Shown in pieces: positions 35,732-44,583 of a DNA stretch of 64,000 nucleotides. Location: positions 2,599,466-2,663,465 of the forward strand of contig NZ_MPPL01000001.1 in the NCBI RefSeq assembly GCF_001911425.1, given 5' to 3'. Each line of letters opens with the position of its first letter. The stretch's first letter is position 1. Both the position numbers and the translations under genes were made by a program. Source of the DNA: Mucilaginibacter polytrichastri (GTDB taxonomy: Bacteria; Bacteroidota; Bacteroidia; Sphingobacteriales; Sphingobacteriaceae). The notes below the pieces were generated by a model that searched no databases, was not told where the DNA came from, and saw only the letters and a program-made list of their open reading frames with translations.

Positions 35732-36466
35732 ATGATCCGCTGCCTTGCTGTTGATGACGAAGCTTACGCTACCAAAATAATAGCCGACTATATTAAAAAA
35801 ATTCCATTTTTAGAATTGGTTGGCACCACAACCAGCGCCATAGATGCACTATCGCAGGTACAGCAGGGCGATATCGACCTCGTTTTTCTAGACATCCAAA
35901 TGCCCGACCTTACCGGTATCCAGTTCCTGAAACTGTGCGGCAACAAATGCAAAGTGGTACTCACCACCGCCTACCCCGAATACGCTTTAGATGGTTTTGA
36001 ACACGATGTAATTGATTACCTGCTGAAGCCCATTGCCTTTGATCGCTTTTTTAAGGCGGCTCAAAAAGCATTTAATCTTCTTAGTGCTAACATCGCCCCA
36101 CCTGCAGCTATTGTGGCAGCTGGCCAACCCGCAGTACAGCCCGCATCAGATTATATGTTTATTAAAGGCGAGAGCAAAAACAAGTTTTTGAAGGTTGATT
36201 ACAACGATATTTTATACATTGAAGGACTGAAAAACTATGTATCGGTGTTTACAACATCGCAACGCATTGTAACCTATCAGTCCCTGCGCGATTTGGAAAC
36301 CAACTTACCTCACCCGCCTTTTTACCGGGTGCATAAATCCTACATTATTTCTGTTGATAAGATCAGGATGGTGGATGGCAACACGGTTTACATTCAGGAT
36401 CAGTCTATCCCTATCGGGGATACTTACCGGGATAACTTTTTTAAGCTGATTAGGGAGAGTGAGTAA
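35732..36466 (+). CDS. LytTR-family response regulator
   Basis: 244 aa. Receiver domain 1-120 with the phospho-acceptor Asp54 (VFLDIQMPDLTG), acidic pair in AVDDEAYA, and the conserved Lys in YLLKPIAFDRF. After an Ala/Pro-rich linker (about 120-142) comes the LytTR DNA-binding domain: FIKGESKNKFLKVDYNDILY, IEGLKNYVSVFT, FYRVHKSYIIS. LytTR domains bind pairs of short repeats, consistent with the box array before the kinase gene. Partner of the kinase just upstream. Confidence 0.95.
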   Translation: MIRCLAVDDEAYATKIIADYIKKIPFLELVGTTTSAIDALSQVQQGDIDLVFLDIQMPDLTGIQFLKLCGNKCKVVLTTAYPEYALDGFEHDVIDYLLKPIAFDRFFKAAQKAFNLLSANIAPPAAIVAAGQPAVQPASDYMFIKGESKNKFLKVDYNDILYIEGLKNYVSVFTTSQRIVTYQSLRDLETNLPHPPFYRVHKSYIISVDKIRMVDGNTVYIQDQSIPIGDTYRDNFFKLIRESE

Positions 36467-36526
36467 GGATATTTGTCATCAACAATTGATTTTACCAATC
36501 AAAAAAGGTGGGTTCTAAATTTCTGA

Positions 36527-36534
36527 TAGCTTTG
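36527..36534 (+). promoter_or_regulatory. -7 element (TAGCTTTG) of the SDR gene
   Basis: Exact TAnnTTTG, ending only 4 nt before the ATG at 36539; transcription would begin at or very near the start codon, which suggests a leaderless or nearly leaderless mRNA. No clear -33 TTG. Confidence 0.45.
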
Positions 36535-36538
36535 CAGA

Positions 36539-37255
36539 ATGGAAACATTATCAGGAAAAAGTGCGCTTATTACCGGCGCAGGCAAAGGTATTGGCAAGGC
36601 ACTGGCCATAGCTTTGGCCAAAGAAGGCGTTAACCTCGGTTTAATTGCCCGCACAGAAAGCGACCTGAAAGAAGTAGCTGCCGAGGTAGAATCACTTGGT
36701 GTTAAGGCGTTTATTGCCATAGCCGATGTGGGCAATATAGACCAGGTAAACAGTGCAGTAGACACCATTAAAGCAGGCTTAGGCTTCATTGATATATTGA
36801 TCAACAACGCGGGAGTTGGCGTTTTCGGCGGGTTTATGGAGCTCGAACCTGCCCGTTGGGAAGAAATTATCCGCATTAATTTACTGGGCACTTATTATGT
36901 AACCCGCGCCGTGTTACCGGCCATGATTGATAAAAAAGTGGGCGATATTATTAATATCGCATCAACCGCAGGCCAGCGTGGCGCAGCAGTAACCAGCGCC
37001 TATAGTGCATCGAAATTTGGTATGATCGGTTTATCAGAATCCTTAATGCAGGAGGTGCGCAAACATAACATCCGTGTAAGCACTTTAACCCCAAGCACCA
37101 TTGCTACCGATATGGCTATTGATTTAAAACTTACCGACGGCAACCCAGACAAGGTAATGCAAGCCGAAGATTTTGCAGAATTCATCGTAGCTAACTTAAA
37201 ACTCAACCGCCGCGTATTTGTAAAAGAAGCCGGATTATGGTCAACTAATCCATAA
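36539..37255 (+). CDS. Short-chain dehydrogenase/reductase (3-ketoacyl-ACP reductase-like)
   Basis: 238 aa, classical SDR. Cofactor motif [24 protein letters not shown] in [10 protein letters not shown], catalytic Ser in [10 protein letters not shown], and YSASK (Tyr and Lys). ARTESDL after the second strand suggests NADPH preference. Similar proteins are often annotated as FabG-like, but there is no fatty-acid gene nearby, so the substrate is open. Single gene, converging on the rhamnosidase gene with a shared terminator. Confidence 0.9.
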   Translation: METLSGKSALITGAGKGIGKALAIALAKEGVNLGLIARTESDLKEVAAEVESLGVKAFIAIADVGNIDQVNSAVDTIKAGLGFIDILINNAGVGVFGGFMELEPARWEEIIRINLLGTYYVTRAVLPAMIDKKVGDIINIASTAGQRGAAVTSAYSASKFGMIGLSESLMQEVRKHNIRVSTLTPSTIATDMAIDLKLTDGNPDKVMQAEDFAEFIVANLKLNRRVFVKEAGLWSTNP

Positions 37256-37300
37256 AAATGCAAGTTGCCAGCATGGCCCGCAGAAGAATGAAGATGTGCG

Positions 37301-37343
37301 TTTCTGTTATGTAATTGTTATAAAATTAATTGCATAACAGAAA
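37301..37343. repeat. 16-nt inverted repeat upstream of the shared terminator
   Basis: TTTCTGTTATGTAATT (37301-37316) pairs with AATTGCATAACAGAAA (37328-37343), one G-T-type mismatch, 11-nt spacer; flanking GCG/CGC extend it with a one-base bulge. No T-run. Lies in the 133-nt space between the SDR and rhamnosidase genes. Confidence 0.6.
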
Positions 37344-37352
37344 TCGCATAAC

Positions 37353-37390
37353 AAAAAAAGGGTGTTGCCTAATACGGCAGCACTCTTTTT
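37353..37390. terminator. Bidirectional terminator between SDR and rhamnosidase genes
   Basis: Stem GGGTGTTGCC (37360-37369)/GGCAGCACTC (37376-37385) with two wobble pairs, flanked by AAAAAAA (37353-37359) and TTTTT (37386-37390), so it can stop transcription on both strands. The right T-run touches the rhamnosidase stop codon at 37389-37391. Confidence 0.8.
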
Positions 37391-39146
37391 AACTTCTTAT
37401 AATTTTTACCTGTTGCGGTGCGGTTATTACCGATTTTATTTTGCCATTGGCCATTTTGGTATGCTTTACTTTAACCACACCATATGGTGTTGGGAAAGTG
37501 CCTTCTGCAAAAGTAAGCTTACCTAAATGAGGTTCTATCTTAATTACTTTACAGCCCGGTGCAATTACTTTAATACCTAGCACATGCTCGGTAAGCCAGG
37601 GCGTTGGTCCCGAAGCCCAGCCGTGGCACAGGCTGTGCCTGAACCCTTTATAGCAGTAGGCCCCGTAATCGCCATGTATATCTTTTTTACCGGCAGGTAC
37701 CAGTTCGTCAATACGCGAAGCGTTGGGTAACCAATCCAGATTAAAATCTTCCCAAAAGGTGGTAGCGCCCAAGCCAAGCATGGCTCCCCAGTAGGTTCTG
37801 ATATTATCTATGGCGCCATCATAATCGCCGGCCTTTGCTTTTGCCTGCAGCATGTAATAGCCGTAAAAGGTAGAAAAGCGTTTGGCACCATCCGCCGATA
37901 ATATTTTGTTTGCCGCCTGCGCCGGCATCAAACCCGACAGGGATAACAAAGCAGCCGCTTGTTTAGATCCGTTTGCATCGGGCACATTCAATTTTAAACG
38001 GCTTACTGCTGCTGCACATTTCTTAGCAGTTTCCGGGTCATTCAAATCGTTACACAATTCAGCCCCTGTGTTTAATGATAATACCATCATGGCTTGCAAA
38101 CCTGCATGTACAGCTTTAGGGTTTGTGCTCGATGGCCAGTCTAAAAAGCGGTCTCCATCTAGCTGTTCACTATTATCAGCCCCTACTTTACCGATCAGTT
38201 GATTGAGCAGTTTAACCAGATACTGCTTTTGCTGCTTCAAATAAGGCAGGTTGCCGTTATGCATATAAAGATCGCGCTGTATCATTATCCACCACATCGA
38301 ATAAGCGCTGATGCCATTCATCCAATCCGGCAATGGCGTATCATCACGCGACAGATCGAGGCTTTTAGCTACTACATCGCTACTGCCAAAAACAGCGTTA
38401 ATAGTAGATACTTCGGGGTGCATATCCCCTACCCAAACCAGGCGGTCGCGCTTAATGCCATCAAATAAATAATCCTGCATGTTCAGCTGGACAGTATACG
38501 CCCCCGTCTTCCAGATCTTGTTCAGTAAAGTATCACTGCAATTAAATGAACCAAGGTATGGCAGATCCCTGTACACGGCTATTGCATTCACTTCCTTCAG
38601 CGCCAGCTTGGCATCTTCATCAACCAAATCTATTCGCACAAACCTAAAACCGGTATTACCAACTTCCAGCTTACCCAACCACGGCACTTTAATTATAAAA
38701 TCGCGCATGGCATGGTCGTTGGTTGCACCTTTAATAGTATCCACATCAGACATCGCTTCGCTGGCCGATTCTCCAAAACGAACGCGGATAGTTACCGGCT
38801 GTCCGCTTTTCCAGCGGTCGGTTATAATTTGTACACCGCCCTGCAGCTCTTTGCCAAAATCAAGCAAAATTCCGGGCTTTATATCTTTTGTACTTTTAAT
38901 TATGCACAGATCGGGTGCATATAAGCTGGCTTGACCTATTCCTTGTTTAAGTAACTTATTTGAGTTTGAAATGTCGGCATCAGGCGTTTGCCAGAGTATT
39001 TTAACCGGTGCAATACGTTCGCGGATGGTACTTTCTATAACACGTTTCGCGGATGAAACTTTTACAGGCGTCTGTGCAAATCCTTGTTGCAAACCAACTA
39101 AAAGTGTAAAGCTAAATAAGAGGATCGATCTGGAAAATATGCGCAT
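37389..39146 (-). CDS. GH78-type alpha-L-rhamnosidase-like protein
   Basis: 585 aa with signal peptide (MRIFSRSILLFSFTLLVGLQ ... GFAQ). Beta-sandwich N-terminal part (GILLDFGKELQGGVQIIT ... VRFGESASEA), then the (alpha/alpha)6 barrel: MQDYLFDGIKRDRLVWVGDM corresponds to the GH78 acid-rich signature D-G-x-K-R-x-R-x-x-W-x-G-D, followed by WWIMIQRDLYMHNGN, QLDGDRFLDWPSS and FWEDFNLDWLPNASRIDELV; C-terminal WASGPTPWLTEHVLGI sandwich. It is shorter than many GH78 enzymes. Probably cleaves terminal rhamnose or a related deoxysugar; substrate not certain. Its start codon directly follows a terminator-like structure. Confidence 0.82.
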   Translation of the reverse strand: MRIFSRSILLFSFTLLVGLQQGFAQTPVKVSSAKRVIESTIRERIAPVKILWQTPDADISNSNKLLKQGIGQASLYAPDLCIIKSTKDIKPGILLDFGKELQGGVQIITDRWKSGQPVTIRVRFGESASEAMSDVDTIKGATNDHAMRDFIIKVPWLGKLEVGNTGFRFVRIDLVDEDAKLALKEVNAIAVYRDLPYLGSFNCSDTLLNKIWKTGAYTVQLNMQDYLFDGIKRDRLVWVGDMHPEVSTINAVFGSSDVVAKSLDLSRDDTPLPDWMNGISAYSMWWIMIQRDLYMHNGNLPYLKQQKQYLVKLLNQLIGKVGADNSEQLDGDRFLDWPSSTNPKAVHAGLQAMMVLSLNTGAELCNDLNDPETAKKCAAAVSRLKLNVPDANGSKQAAALLSLSGLMPAQAANKILSADGAKRFSTFYGYYMLQAKAKAGDYDGAIDNIRTYWGAMLGLGATTFWEDFNLDWLPNASRIDELVPAGKKDIHGDYGAYCYKGFRHSLCHGWASGPTPWLTEHVLGIKVIAPGCKVIKIEPHLGKLTFAEGTFPTPYGVVKVKHTKMANGKIKSVITAPQQVKIIRS

Positions 39147-39181
39147 AAAAAAATAGTCCGTAAAGTTTATTTTACGGACTA
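39147..39181 (-). terminator. Terminator/attenuator between msrB and the rhamnosidase start
   Basis: A perfect 11-bp stem TAGTCCGTAAA (39154-39164)/TTTACGGACTA (39171-39181), 6-nt loop. On the minus strand it is followed by TTTTTTT (39153-39147), which ends at the base before the rhamnosidase ATG (39146). By position it terminates msrB, but any longer transcript of the rhamnosidase gene must pass it. Confidence 0.8.
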
Positions 39182-39229
39182 AATATACGCGCTGCCTGGA
39201 TAACGGCAGTATAATTCTTAAACAGTTAT

Positions 39230-39748
39230 TTATTTACCCAAACCATCAGGCTGAAAATCGAGCGAGACAGAGTTCATGCAATAACGTTTATGTGTTGGTG
39301 CCGGTCCATCGTCAAATATATGGCCCAGATGCGAGCCGCAGCGTGCGCAAAGTACTTCGGTTCGGTCCATACCAAATGAGCTATCGGTATGATAGATCAC
39401 GCTGTTTTTGCGTACAGTTTCAAAAAAACTAGGCCAGCCGCAATCGCTGGCAAACTTAGCGTCAGACCTAAACAATTCATTACCACACACGGCGCAGAAG
39501 TAAGTCCCCTTGGCATATTTATTCCAGTACTGGCCGGTAAAAGGGCGCTCGGTAGCGGCTTCGCGGGCAGTGGCATAAAGATCTGCGGGGAGAATCTTTT
39601 TCCACTCTGTATTTGATACGTTTAACTTTTTGAGATCCGTATTAGAATAATAAGGATTATTCTCGTGCCCCTTTGCCGATTTTATTTGCTGCGAAAACCC
39701 AGCTGTAAAAGAGAATAGCAACGCGGTTATAATTATTAATGATTTCAT
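39230..39748 (-). CDS. msrB: Exported peptide-methionine (R)-S-oxide reductase
   Basis: 172 aa with signal peptide (KSLIIITALLFSFTAGFSQ). MsrB domain: two CxxC zinc pairs (CAVCGNELF and CARCGSHLGHIF), DCGWPSFFE, and the catalytic Cys in KRYCMNSVSLDF. It reduces the R form of methionine sulphoxide in proteins; the signal peptide places it in the periplasm or beyond. Forms a pair with msrA 40 nt upstream on the same strand, covering both stereoisomers. Confidence 0.95.
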   Translation of the reverse strand: MKSLIIITALLFSFTAGFSQQIKSAKGHENNPYYSNTDLKKLNVSNTEWKKILPADLYATAREAATERPFTGQYWNKYAKGTYFCAVCGNELFRSDAKFASDCGWPSFFETVRKNSVIYHTDSSFGMDRTEVLCARCGSHLGHIFDDGPAPTHKRYCMNSVSLDFQPDGLGK

Positions 39749-39788
39749 TTTTAGTTAATGCTTTATATGTGAAGTTAAACCGGGTTGT

Positions 39789-40418
39789 TTAATTTTTCAG
39801 TTTATCTTTAAATGCTCTTTTAAAAGCCTCAACCTCTGGCTGTATCACATATTTACAATACTCCTGATTGGGGTTTTGGTTAAAGTAATTCTGGTGATAA
39901 TCTTCGGCTTTGTAAAAAGCAGTGTATGGCGTAACCTCGGTTACAATTTTGCTTTTGTAAGCTTTTTCTGTGTTTAATTTACCAATGTAATAGTCAGCCT
40001 TTTTCTTTTGCTCGGCATTATGGTAAAATATGGCAGAGCGATACTGGGTACCCACATCATTACCCTGGCGATTTAGCTGAGTTGGATCATGCGCTACAAA
40101 AAAGGCTTGCAGTAATTCGTCATAAGTAATTACTGTTGGGTCGTATATAATATTACAAGCCTCAGCATGGCCAGTTGTGCCGGTACAAACCAGTTTATAA
40201 GAAGGATTAGCCACATGGCCACCAGAAAAACCGGAAACTACTTTTTTAACCCCTTTAAGTTGCTGAAATTTAGCCTCGGTACACCAAAAGCAACCGGTAG
40301 CAAAAGTGGCTGTATCAATCGTTTTAACTTTTAGGGCAGCTAAATTATTACCTGCATTACGTGCAAAAACACCGTAGCAAGTTGTTAGCAGTACTATTAA
40401 AAAAACTATTCTTTTCAT
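39789..40418 (-). CDS. msrA: Exported peptide-methionine (S)-S-oxide reductase
   Basis: 209 aa with signal peptide (KRIVFLIVLLTTCYGVFA). MsrA domain: ATGCFWCTEAKFQQLKGV with the catalytic Cys, GFSGGHVANPSYKLVCTGTT-GHAE, YDPTVITYDELLQAFFVAHD and GTQYRSAIFYHN. It reduces the S form of methionine sulphoxide. First gene of the msrA-msrB pair; both products are exported, implying repair of envelope proteins. The catalase nearby is transcribed separately. Confidence 0.96.
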   Translation of the reverse strand: MKRIVFLIVLLTTCYGVFARNAGNNLAALKVKTIDTATFATGCFWCTEAKFQQLKGVKKVVSGFSGGHVANPSYKLVCTGTTGHAEACNIIYDPTVITYDELLQAFFVAHDPTQLNRQGNDVGTQYRSAIFYHNAEQKKKADYYIGKLNTEKAYKSKIVTEVTPYTAFYKAEDYHQNYFNQNPNQEYCKYVIQPEVEAFKRAFKDKLKN

Positions 40419-40701
40419 ATTAGATTTTAGGATTTGCAGGTTTTATTTATTGCTATTAACGTAAAAAACAGATTCTCGTATTGCGCAAACAGTTACAAAC
40501 ATACTGCTTTTGCTTAAATGTGATGACTGGCTGACAAATGGGAATTTTGAACACTGGTAGCGTGTTATGTTGAGGCATTCGAAACACGCGGGTAAGGCCT
40601 CTGCGCTCACCTTTTAGTAGTTTAGGCTGACAGCCCTTTTTCAAAAAGCGATAAGCTCTAAATCACAAATCCGTTACTATCTTTAACTCATTAAAACCAA
40701 T

Positions 40702-41262
40702 ATGGTACAACTTAAACTATTCATGATTTTATTAGGCTGCAAACCCCAGGGAAGGCATGTGGAGCAGCATGACTTTTTCTTCGGTATTGCATCATCACTT
40801 AACGATCTGGTACAGGAAATAAAAGACTTTTGGCCCGAGGCGAACGATAAGATCCATATTGATGCCTGGCGCGAAGTAAATGCGGTGGAAGGCTATCGGA
40901 TAAAAATTGTTCCGAAGCAAACCATATCTCCTCAAAACAAAAAGCTTTTTTTCATCAATCTTGGTGGCTATCAACCCCATAAATTTGAAGAACAGCATTA
41001 CGTTTTGCTTACGGTAAAAGATGACAATGCTTCAGCCATGAAAGAGGCTAAAGCAACCTTGTTCTTCCAGCATAATCATTTTGAAGGCGCCAACTCACAT
41101 ATCGACGATAAGTACGGTATCGATGTAGATGATATTTATCAGATCGAAGAAATCTTATCGCCTGGATTGAAAGAACGTTATCAAATAGACCTGGTGCCGG
41201 CAGATAATTTAGTAGAAGATGAGATCCATCTGGGTTATTTTAAACTAAGCATGCTGAAATAA
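40702..41262 (+). CDS. DUF1543 domain protein
   Basis: 186 aa, soluble. It contains two similar halves: KLFMILLGCKPQGRHVEQHD-FFFGIA ... KIHIDAWREV (about 5-60) and KLFFINLGGYQPHKFEEQHY-VLLTV ... FEGANSHIDDKYGIDVDDIY (about 80-150), as expected for DUF1543. No known function. Located between the methionine sulphoxide reductases and catalase, without shared transcription. A near-match to the -7 consensus (TATCTTTA, 40678-40685) lies upstream. Confidence 0.85.
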   Translation: MVQLKLFMILLGCKPQGRHVEQHDFFFGIASSLNDLVQEIKDFWPEANDKIHIDAWREVNAVEGYRIKIVPKQTISPQNKKLFFINLGGYQPHKFEEQHYVLLTVKDDNASAMKEAKATLFFQHNHFEGANSHIDDKYGIDVDDIYQIEEILSPGLKERYQIDLVPADNLVEDEIHLGYFKLSMLK

Positions 41263-41369
41263 TATAAATTCAGAGCGAAAAGTCAATTTCTATTTTATTA
41301 AAATAATAAATTAAAAGGAAACAATAGCCATAGCTACGGGTTTTACATGTACACATTGTTAAACCCATT

Positions 41370-43547
41370 ATGGCAAAGAAAACTACTGACCCCAACGTTA
41401 ACCTGGAGGATAAAAAATTGCAGGATCTGGCGCCTGATAAAGAGATCAGCGCAGGTGAATTAATGACCACCGACCAGGGGCTGAAAATTAATGACGATAC
41501 CAACTCATTAAAAGCCGGCGAACGCGGCGCTACCCTGTTAGAAGATTTTATCCTTCGCGAAAAGATCACTCATTTTGACCATGAACGCATCCCGGAACGG
41601 ATTGTGCACGCACGCGGCTCTGGCGCGCACGGTTATTTCCAGGTATATGAGTCGATGGCTAAATATACCAAGGCTGGTTTTTTGCAAAACCCTGCCGTTA
41701 AAACTCCTGTATTTGTAAGGTTTTCTACCGTTGCAGGTTTCCGTGGCTCAACAGATATGGCCCGGGACGTACGGGGATTCTCGGTTAAGTTTTACACAGA
41801 AGAAGGTAATTACGATTTTGTAGGTAATAACATACCCGTATTTTTTATCCAGGATGCTATCAAATTTCCGGATCTGATCCACGCGGCAAAGCCCGAACCT
41901 CATAATGAGATACCACAGGCGGCCACTGCGCATGATACCTTTTGGGATTTTATTTCACTTACGCCGGAATCTATGCACATGATTATGTGGGCAATGTCTG
42001 ATAGGGCCATACCACGTAGTTTACGCATGATGGAAGGCTTCGGGGTACACACGTTCCGTTTTATTAATGCTGAAGGTAAATCGCACTTTGTGAAATTCCA
42101 TTGGAAACCATTATTAGGGGTACATTCTGTAGCATGGGACGAGGCGCAGAAACTATCAGGCAAAGACGCAGATTTTCACCGTCGTGATTTGTACGATGCA
42201 ATTGAAGCCGGAGCTTTCCCCGAGTGGGAATTTGGTGTCCAGATTATCCCGCAGGAAGACGAATTGAAATATCCATTCGATTTACTAGACCCTACCAAAT
42301 TAATCCCCGAAGAAATTGTACCGGTACAACGCATCGGTAAAATGGTGCTTAACCGTAATGTAGATAACTTTTTTGCCGAAACCGAGCAAGTAGCTTTCCA
42401 CCCCGGTCACCTGGTACCGGGTATAGATTTTAGTAATGACCCGCTTTTACAGGGCCGGTTATTCTCTTACACAGACACGCAATTATCGCGCTTAGGCAGC
42501 CCTAATTTTCACGAAATCCCAATTAACAGGTCTATAAACCCGGTACACAATAACCAGCGCGATGGCCACATGCGCCAGCAGATCAACGTGGGTAGATCAA
42601 GTTACCACCCAAATACCATTGCCGGTGGCTCTCCTGCCCAGGCAACCAAAGCCGAAGGCGGTTTCTCTTCTTATGAAGAACGTATTGATGCCAATAAGAT
42701 CCGGGCCAGAAGCAAGAGCTTTATGGATTTCTTTAGCCAGGCTACGCTGTTTTTCAATAGCCAGTCGGAACCGGAGCAAAACCACCTGATTGATGCCCTG
42801 CGCTTTGAACTGGGTAAGGTAGAAACCGTTGCCATCCGCGAACGCGTGGTTGGTTTACTATCAAAAGTGAGCGACCTGCTAGCCAAAAGAGTTGCCGAAG
42901 GTTTAGGTATGGAAGTGCCCAAACCACAAGAACCATTGAACCATAATTTTGGTGCAGATGCCAACCCGGCCGATTATCAAGACCAGCCTAATAAACAAGG
43001 TATCGAAAAATCGGCAGCTTTGAGTATGGCCAATACCGTTAAGGATACCATTAAAACACGCCAGATTGCCATATTGGCTGCAGATGGTGTTGATGCTACC
43101 TCATTAAAAACTGTAAAAACAGCATTAGAAGCCGAGGGTGCACAAACCAAACTTATTGCGCCCAGAGGCGGTTTTATTAAAGACAACAAGGGCGGGGCAA
43201 TTAAAGTTGACATGAGCTTTTTAACTGCAGCATCGGTAGTATTTGATGCGGTGTATGTACCGGCAGGTGCCGAAAGTGTTACCGCTTTAACAGACGAACC
43301 GGATGCCATCCATTTTATTAACGAAACTTACAGGCATTGTAAAGCTATTGCCGCAGATGGCGAAGGTGTGGCTTTATTAAAACAAAGCTATGTAGGCGCT
43401 AAACTAAAAAATGGCAAAAGCGATGCTATTGCAGGAGTTATTACCAGCGAAACATCTAAGCCGGATGTATTGGCTAAAGATTTTATCCATGCCATAGCAC
43501 AGCACCGCTTTTGGGAACGGGAGAAAAAAGATAAAGTACCTGCATAA
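41370..43547 (+). CDS. katE: Large-subunit haem catalase (KatE/HPII type)
   Basis: 725 aa, the large clade-2 type. Catalase core: IVHARGSGAHGYFQVYESM with the active-site His, FSTVAGFRGSTDMARDVRGF, NNIPVFFIQDAIKFPDLIHA with Asn, and the haem-ligand signature GRLFSYTDTQLSRLGSPNF with the proximal Tyr. After about residue 560 follows the DJ-1/PfpI-like domain (RQIAILAADGVDATSLKTVK ... VVFDAVYVPAGAESV). Decomposes hydrogen peroxide in the cytoplasm. Single gene followed by a bidirectional terminator. Confidence 0.97.
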   Translation: MAKKTTDPNVNLEDKKLQDLAPDKEISAGELMTTDQGLKINDDTNSLKAGERGATLLEDFILREKITHFDHERIPERIVHARGSGAHGYFQVYESMAKYTKAGFLQNPAVKTPVFVRFSTVAGFRGSTDMARDVRGFSVKFYTEEGNYDFVGNNIPVFFIQDAIKFPDLIHAAKPEPHNEIPQAATAHDTFWDFISLTPESMHMIMWAMSDRAIPRSLRMMEGFGVHTFRFINAEGKSHFVKFHWKPLLGVHSVAWDEAQKLSGKDADFHRRDLYDAIEAGAFPEWEFGVQIIPQEDELKYPFDLLDPTKLIPEEIVPVQRIGKMVLNRNVDNFFAETEQVAFHPGHLVPGIDFSNDPLLQGRLFSYTDTQLSRLGSPNFHEIPINRSINPVHNNQRDGHMRQQINVGRSSYHPNTIAGGSPAQATKAEGGFSSYEERIDANKIRARSKSFMDFFSQATLFFNSQSEPEQNHLIDALRFELGKVETVAIRERVVGLLSKVSDLLAKRVAEGLGMEVPKPQEPLNHNFGADANPADYQDQPNKQGIEKSAALSMANTVKDTIKTRQIAILAADGVDATSLKTVKTALEAEGAQTKLIAPRGGFIKDNKGGAIKVDMSFLTAASVVFDAVYVPAGAESVTALTDEPDAIHFINETYRHCKAIAADGEGVALLKQSYVGAKLKNGKSDAIAGVITSETSKPDVLAKDFIHAIAQHRFWEREKKDKVPA

Positions 43548-43562
43548 ACAGTACAAAATAAC

Positions 43563-43590
43563 AAAGCCGGATATTTTCATATCCGGCTTT
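43563..43590. terminator. Bidirectional terminator after katE
   Basis: Perfect 12-bp stem AAAGCCGGATAT (43563-43574)/ATATCCGGCTTT (43579-43590), TTTC loop, T-rich on both sides; between katE (+) and the bestrophin-like gene (-). Confidence 0.85.
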
Positions 43591-43637
43591 TCGCGTTAAT
43601 CAACTAACCTCTCACTCACTCTTAATGAAAGTTCTTT

Positions 43638-44564
43638 TTATAATACGTAATATACAGCTGTATTATTTAGGGCCAAATGCTTTTCAACTTCTACCGGCGT
43701 TTCGTCTTTAAGCAACATTTTCAGGTCGCGTTCTATGTTACGGCTAATGGTAGTTGTTGGTGTATCTGTAGGCTTGTTCTCAAAAGGATCTTGCAGGTGT
43801 ATGGCCATCTTCTCTATTAAAAAGAATGACGATGAAATAGCAACCACCAGCGGGATTTGAAATATGCCAAAAAATTCGATCAGGCTAAAGGGTAAAAGCA
43901 TCACAAACAATAACACCAGGATGTGGATGTAAAAACTATAAGTAACCGGGAACACCGTATTCTTGATCCTTTCGCAGCCACCCATGGAGTTAGCAAAACG
44001 GGTTAAGGTTTCGTCCATCGCAACTTGTTGATAATCATTGATCCAGTTCATGCGCAGCAATAAGCGCAAATCATTGGCATGATGCTCCATCAGCGCCAGC
44101 GGTACATGATGTACATCACTAACGGATTGTTTTTCTTCTTCCGACAGAAACTTGCCTAAGCCCTGCTGTGCACTTTGCCCGCGCAGGTGCTTACTTAAAC
44201 TATGGCACCAGGCTATCTGGCGTTTAATCATGCGTTCTTTTATTGCTTTTTTATCAGGTTCATCATAAGAGTTATCGATGAACGATAGCACCTGCCTTGC
44301 AAATGAGCGCGAATCATTAACTATAGCGCCCCAAAGTGTGCGGGCTTCCCACCAGCGGTCATAAGCCTGGTTAGAGCGAAATGCCAGCAAAAGTGAAATA
44401 ATGGTACCCAGAATACTGGGTACCGCTATCGGGATAGAAACCATCGGGATATGGTAAAAGGTGTGCACAAAGTACACGGAGGTAGAATATAGGGCCAGGA
44501 GCGCCATCTCCAGCTTTATCTTCCCAAAAACATAACTAACCGGGACATTCTTTTTTAATAACAT
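43638..44564 (-). CDS. Bestrophin-like channel family protein
   Basis: 308 aa. The family signature is IPIAVPSILGTIISLLLAFR-SNQAYDRWWEAR near residue 45-75, followed by the ARQVLSFID helix; hydrophobic segments at 20-40, 45-65, about 208-228 (FYIHILVLLFVMLLPFSLIE) and 233-250 (IPLVVAISSSFFLIEKMAIH) with QDPFENKPTDTP just after. Bacterial relatives form pentameric ion channels. Role here unknown, possibly ion or pH balance. Lies 19 nt behind a Usp-like gene on the same strand. Confidence 0.9.
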   Translation of the reverse strand: MLLKKNVPVSYVFGKIKLEMALLALYSTSVYFVHTFYHIPMVSIPIAVPSILGTIISLLLAFRSNQAYDRWWEARTLWGAIVNDSRSFARQVLSFIDNSYDEPDKKAIKERMIKRQIAWCHSLSKHLRGQSAQQGLGKFLSEEEKQSVSDVHHVPLALMEHHANDLRLLLRMNWINDYQQVAMDETLTRFANSMGGCERIKNTVFPVTYSFYIHILVLLFVMLLPFSLIEFFGIFQIPLVVAISSSFFLIEKMAIHLQDPFENKPTDTPTTTISRNIERDLKMLLKDETPVEVEKHLALNNTAVYYVL

Positions 44565-44583
44565 AGCTGTAGCAGTTTAATGG

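Noticed and set aside
40456..40644. 62-aa frame upstream of the DUF1543 gene
   Set aside because: No family similarity, poor coding texture, sits in a promoter region; not supported.
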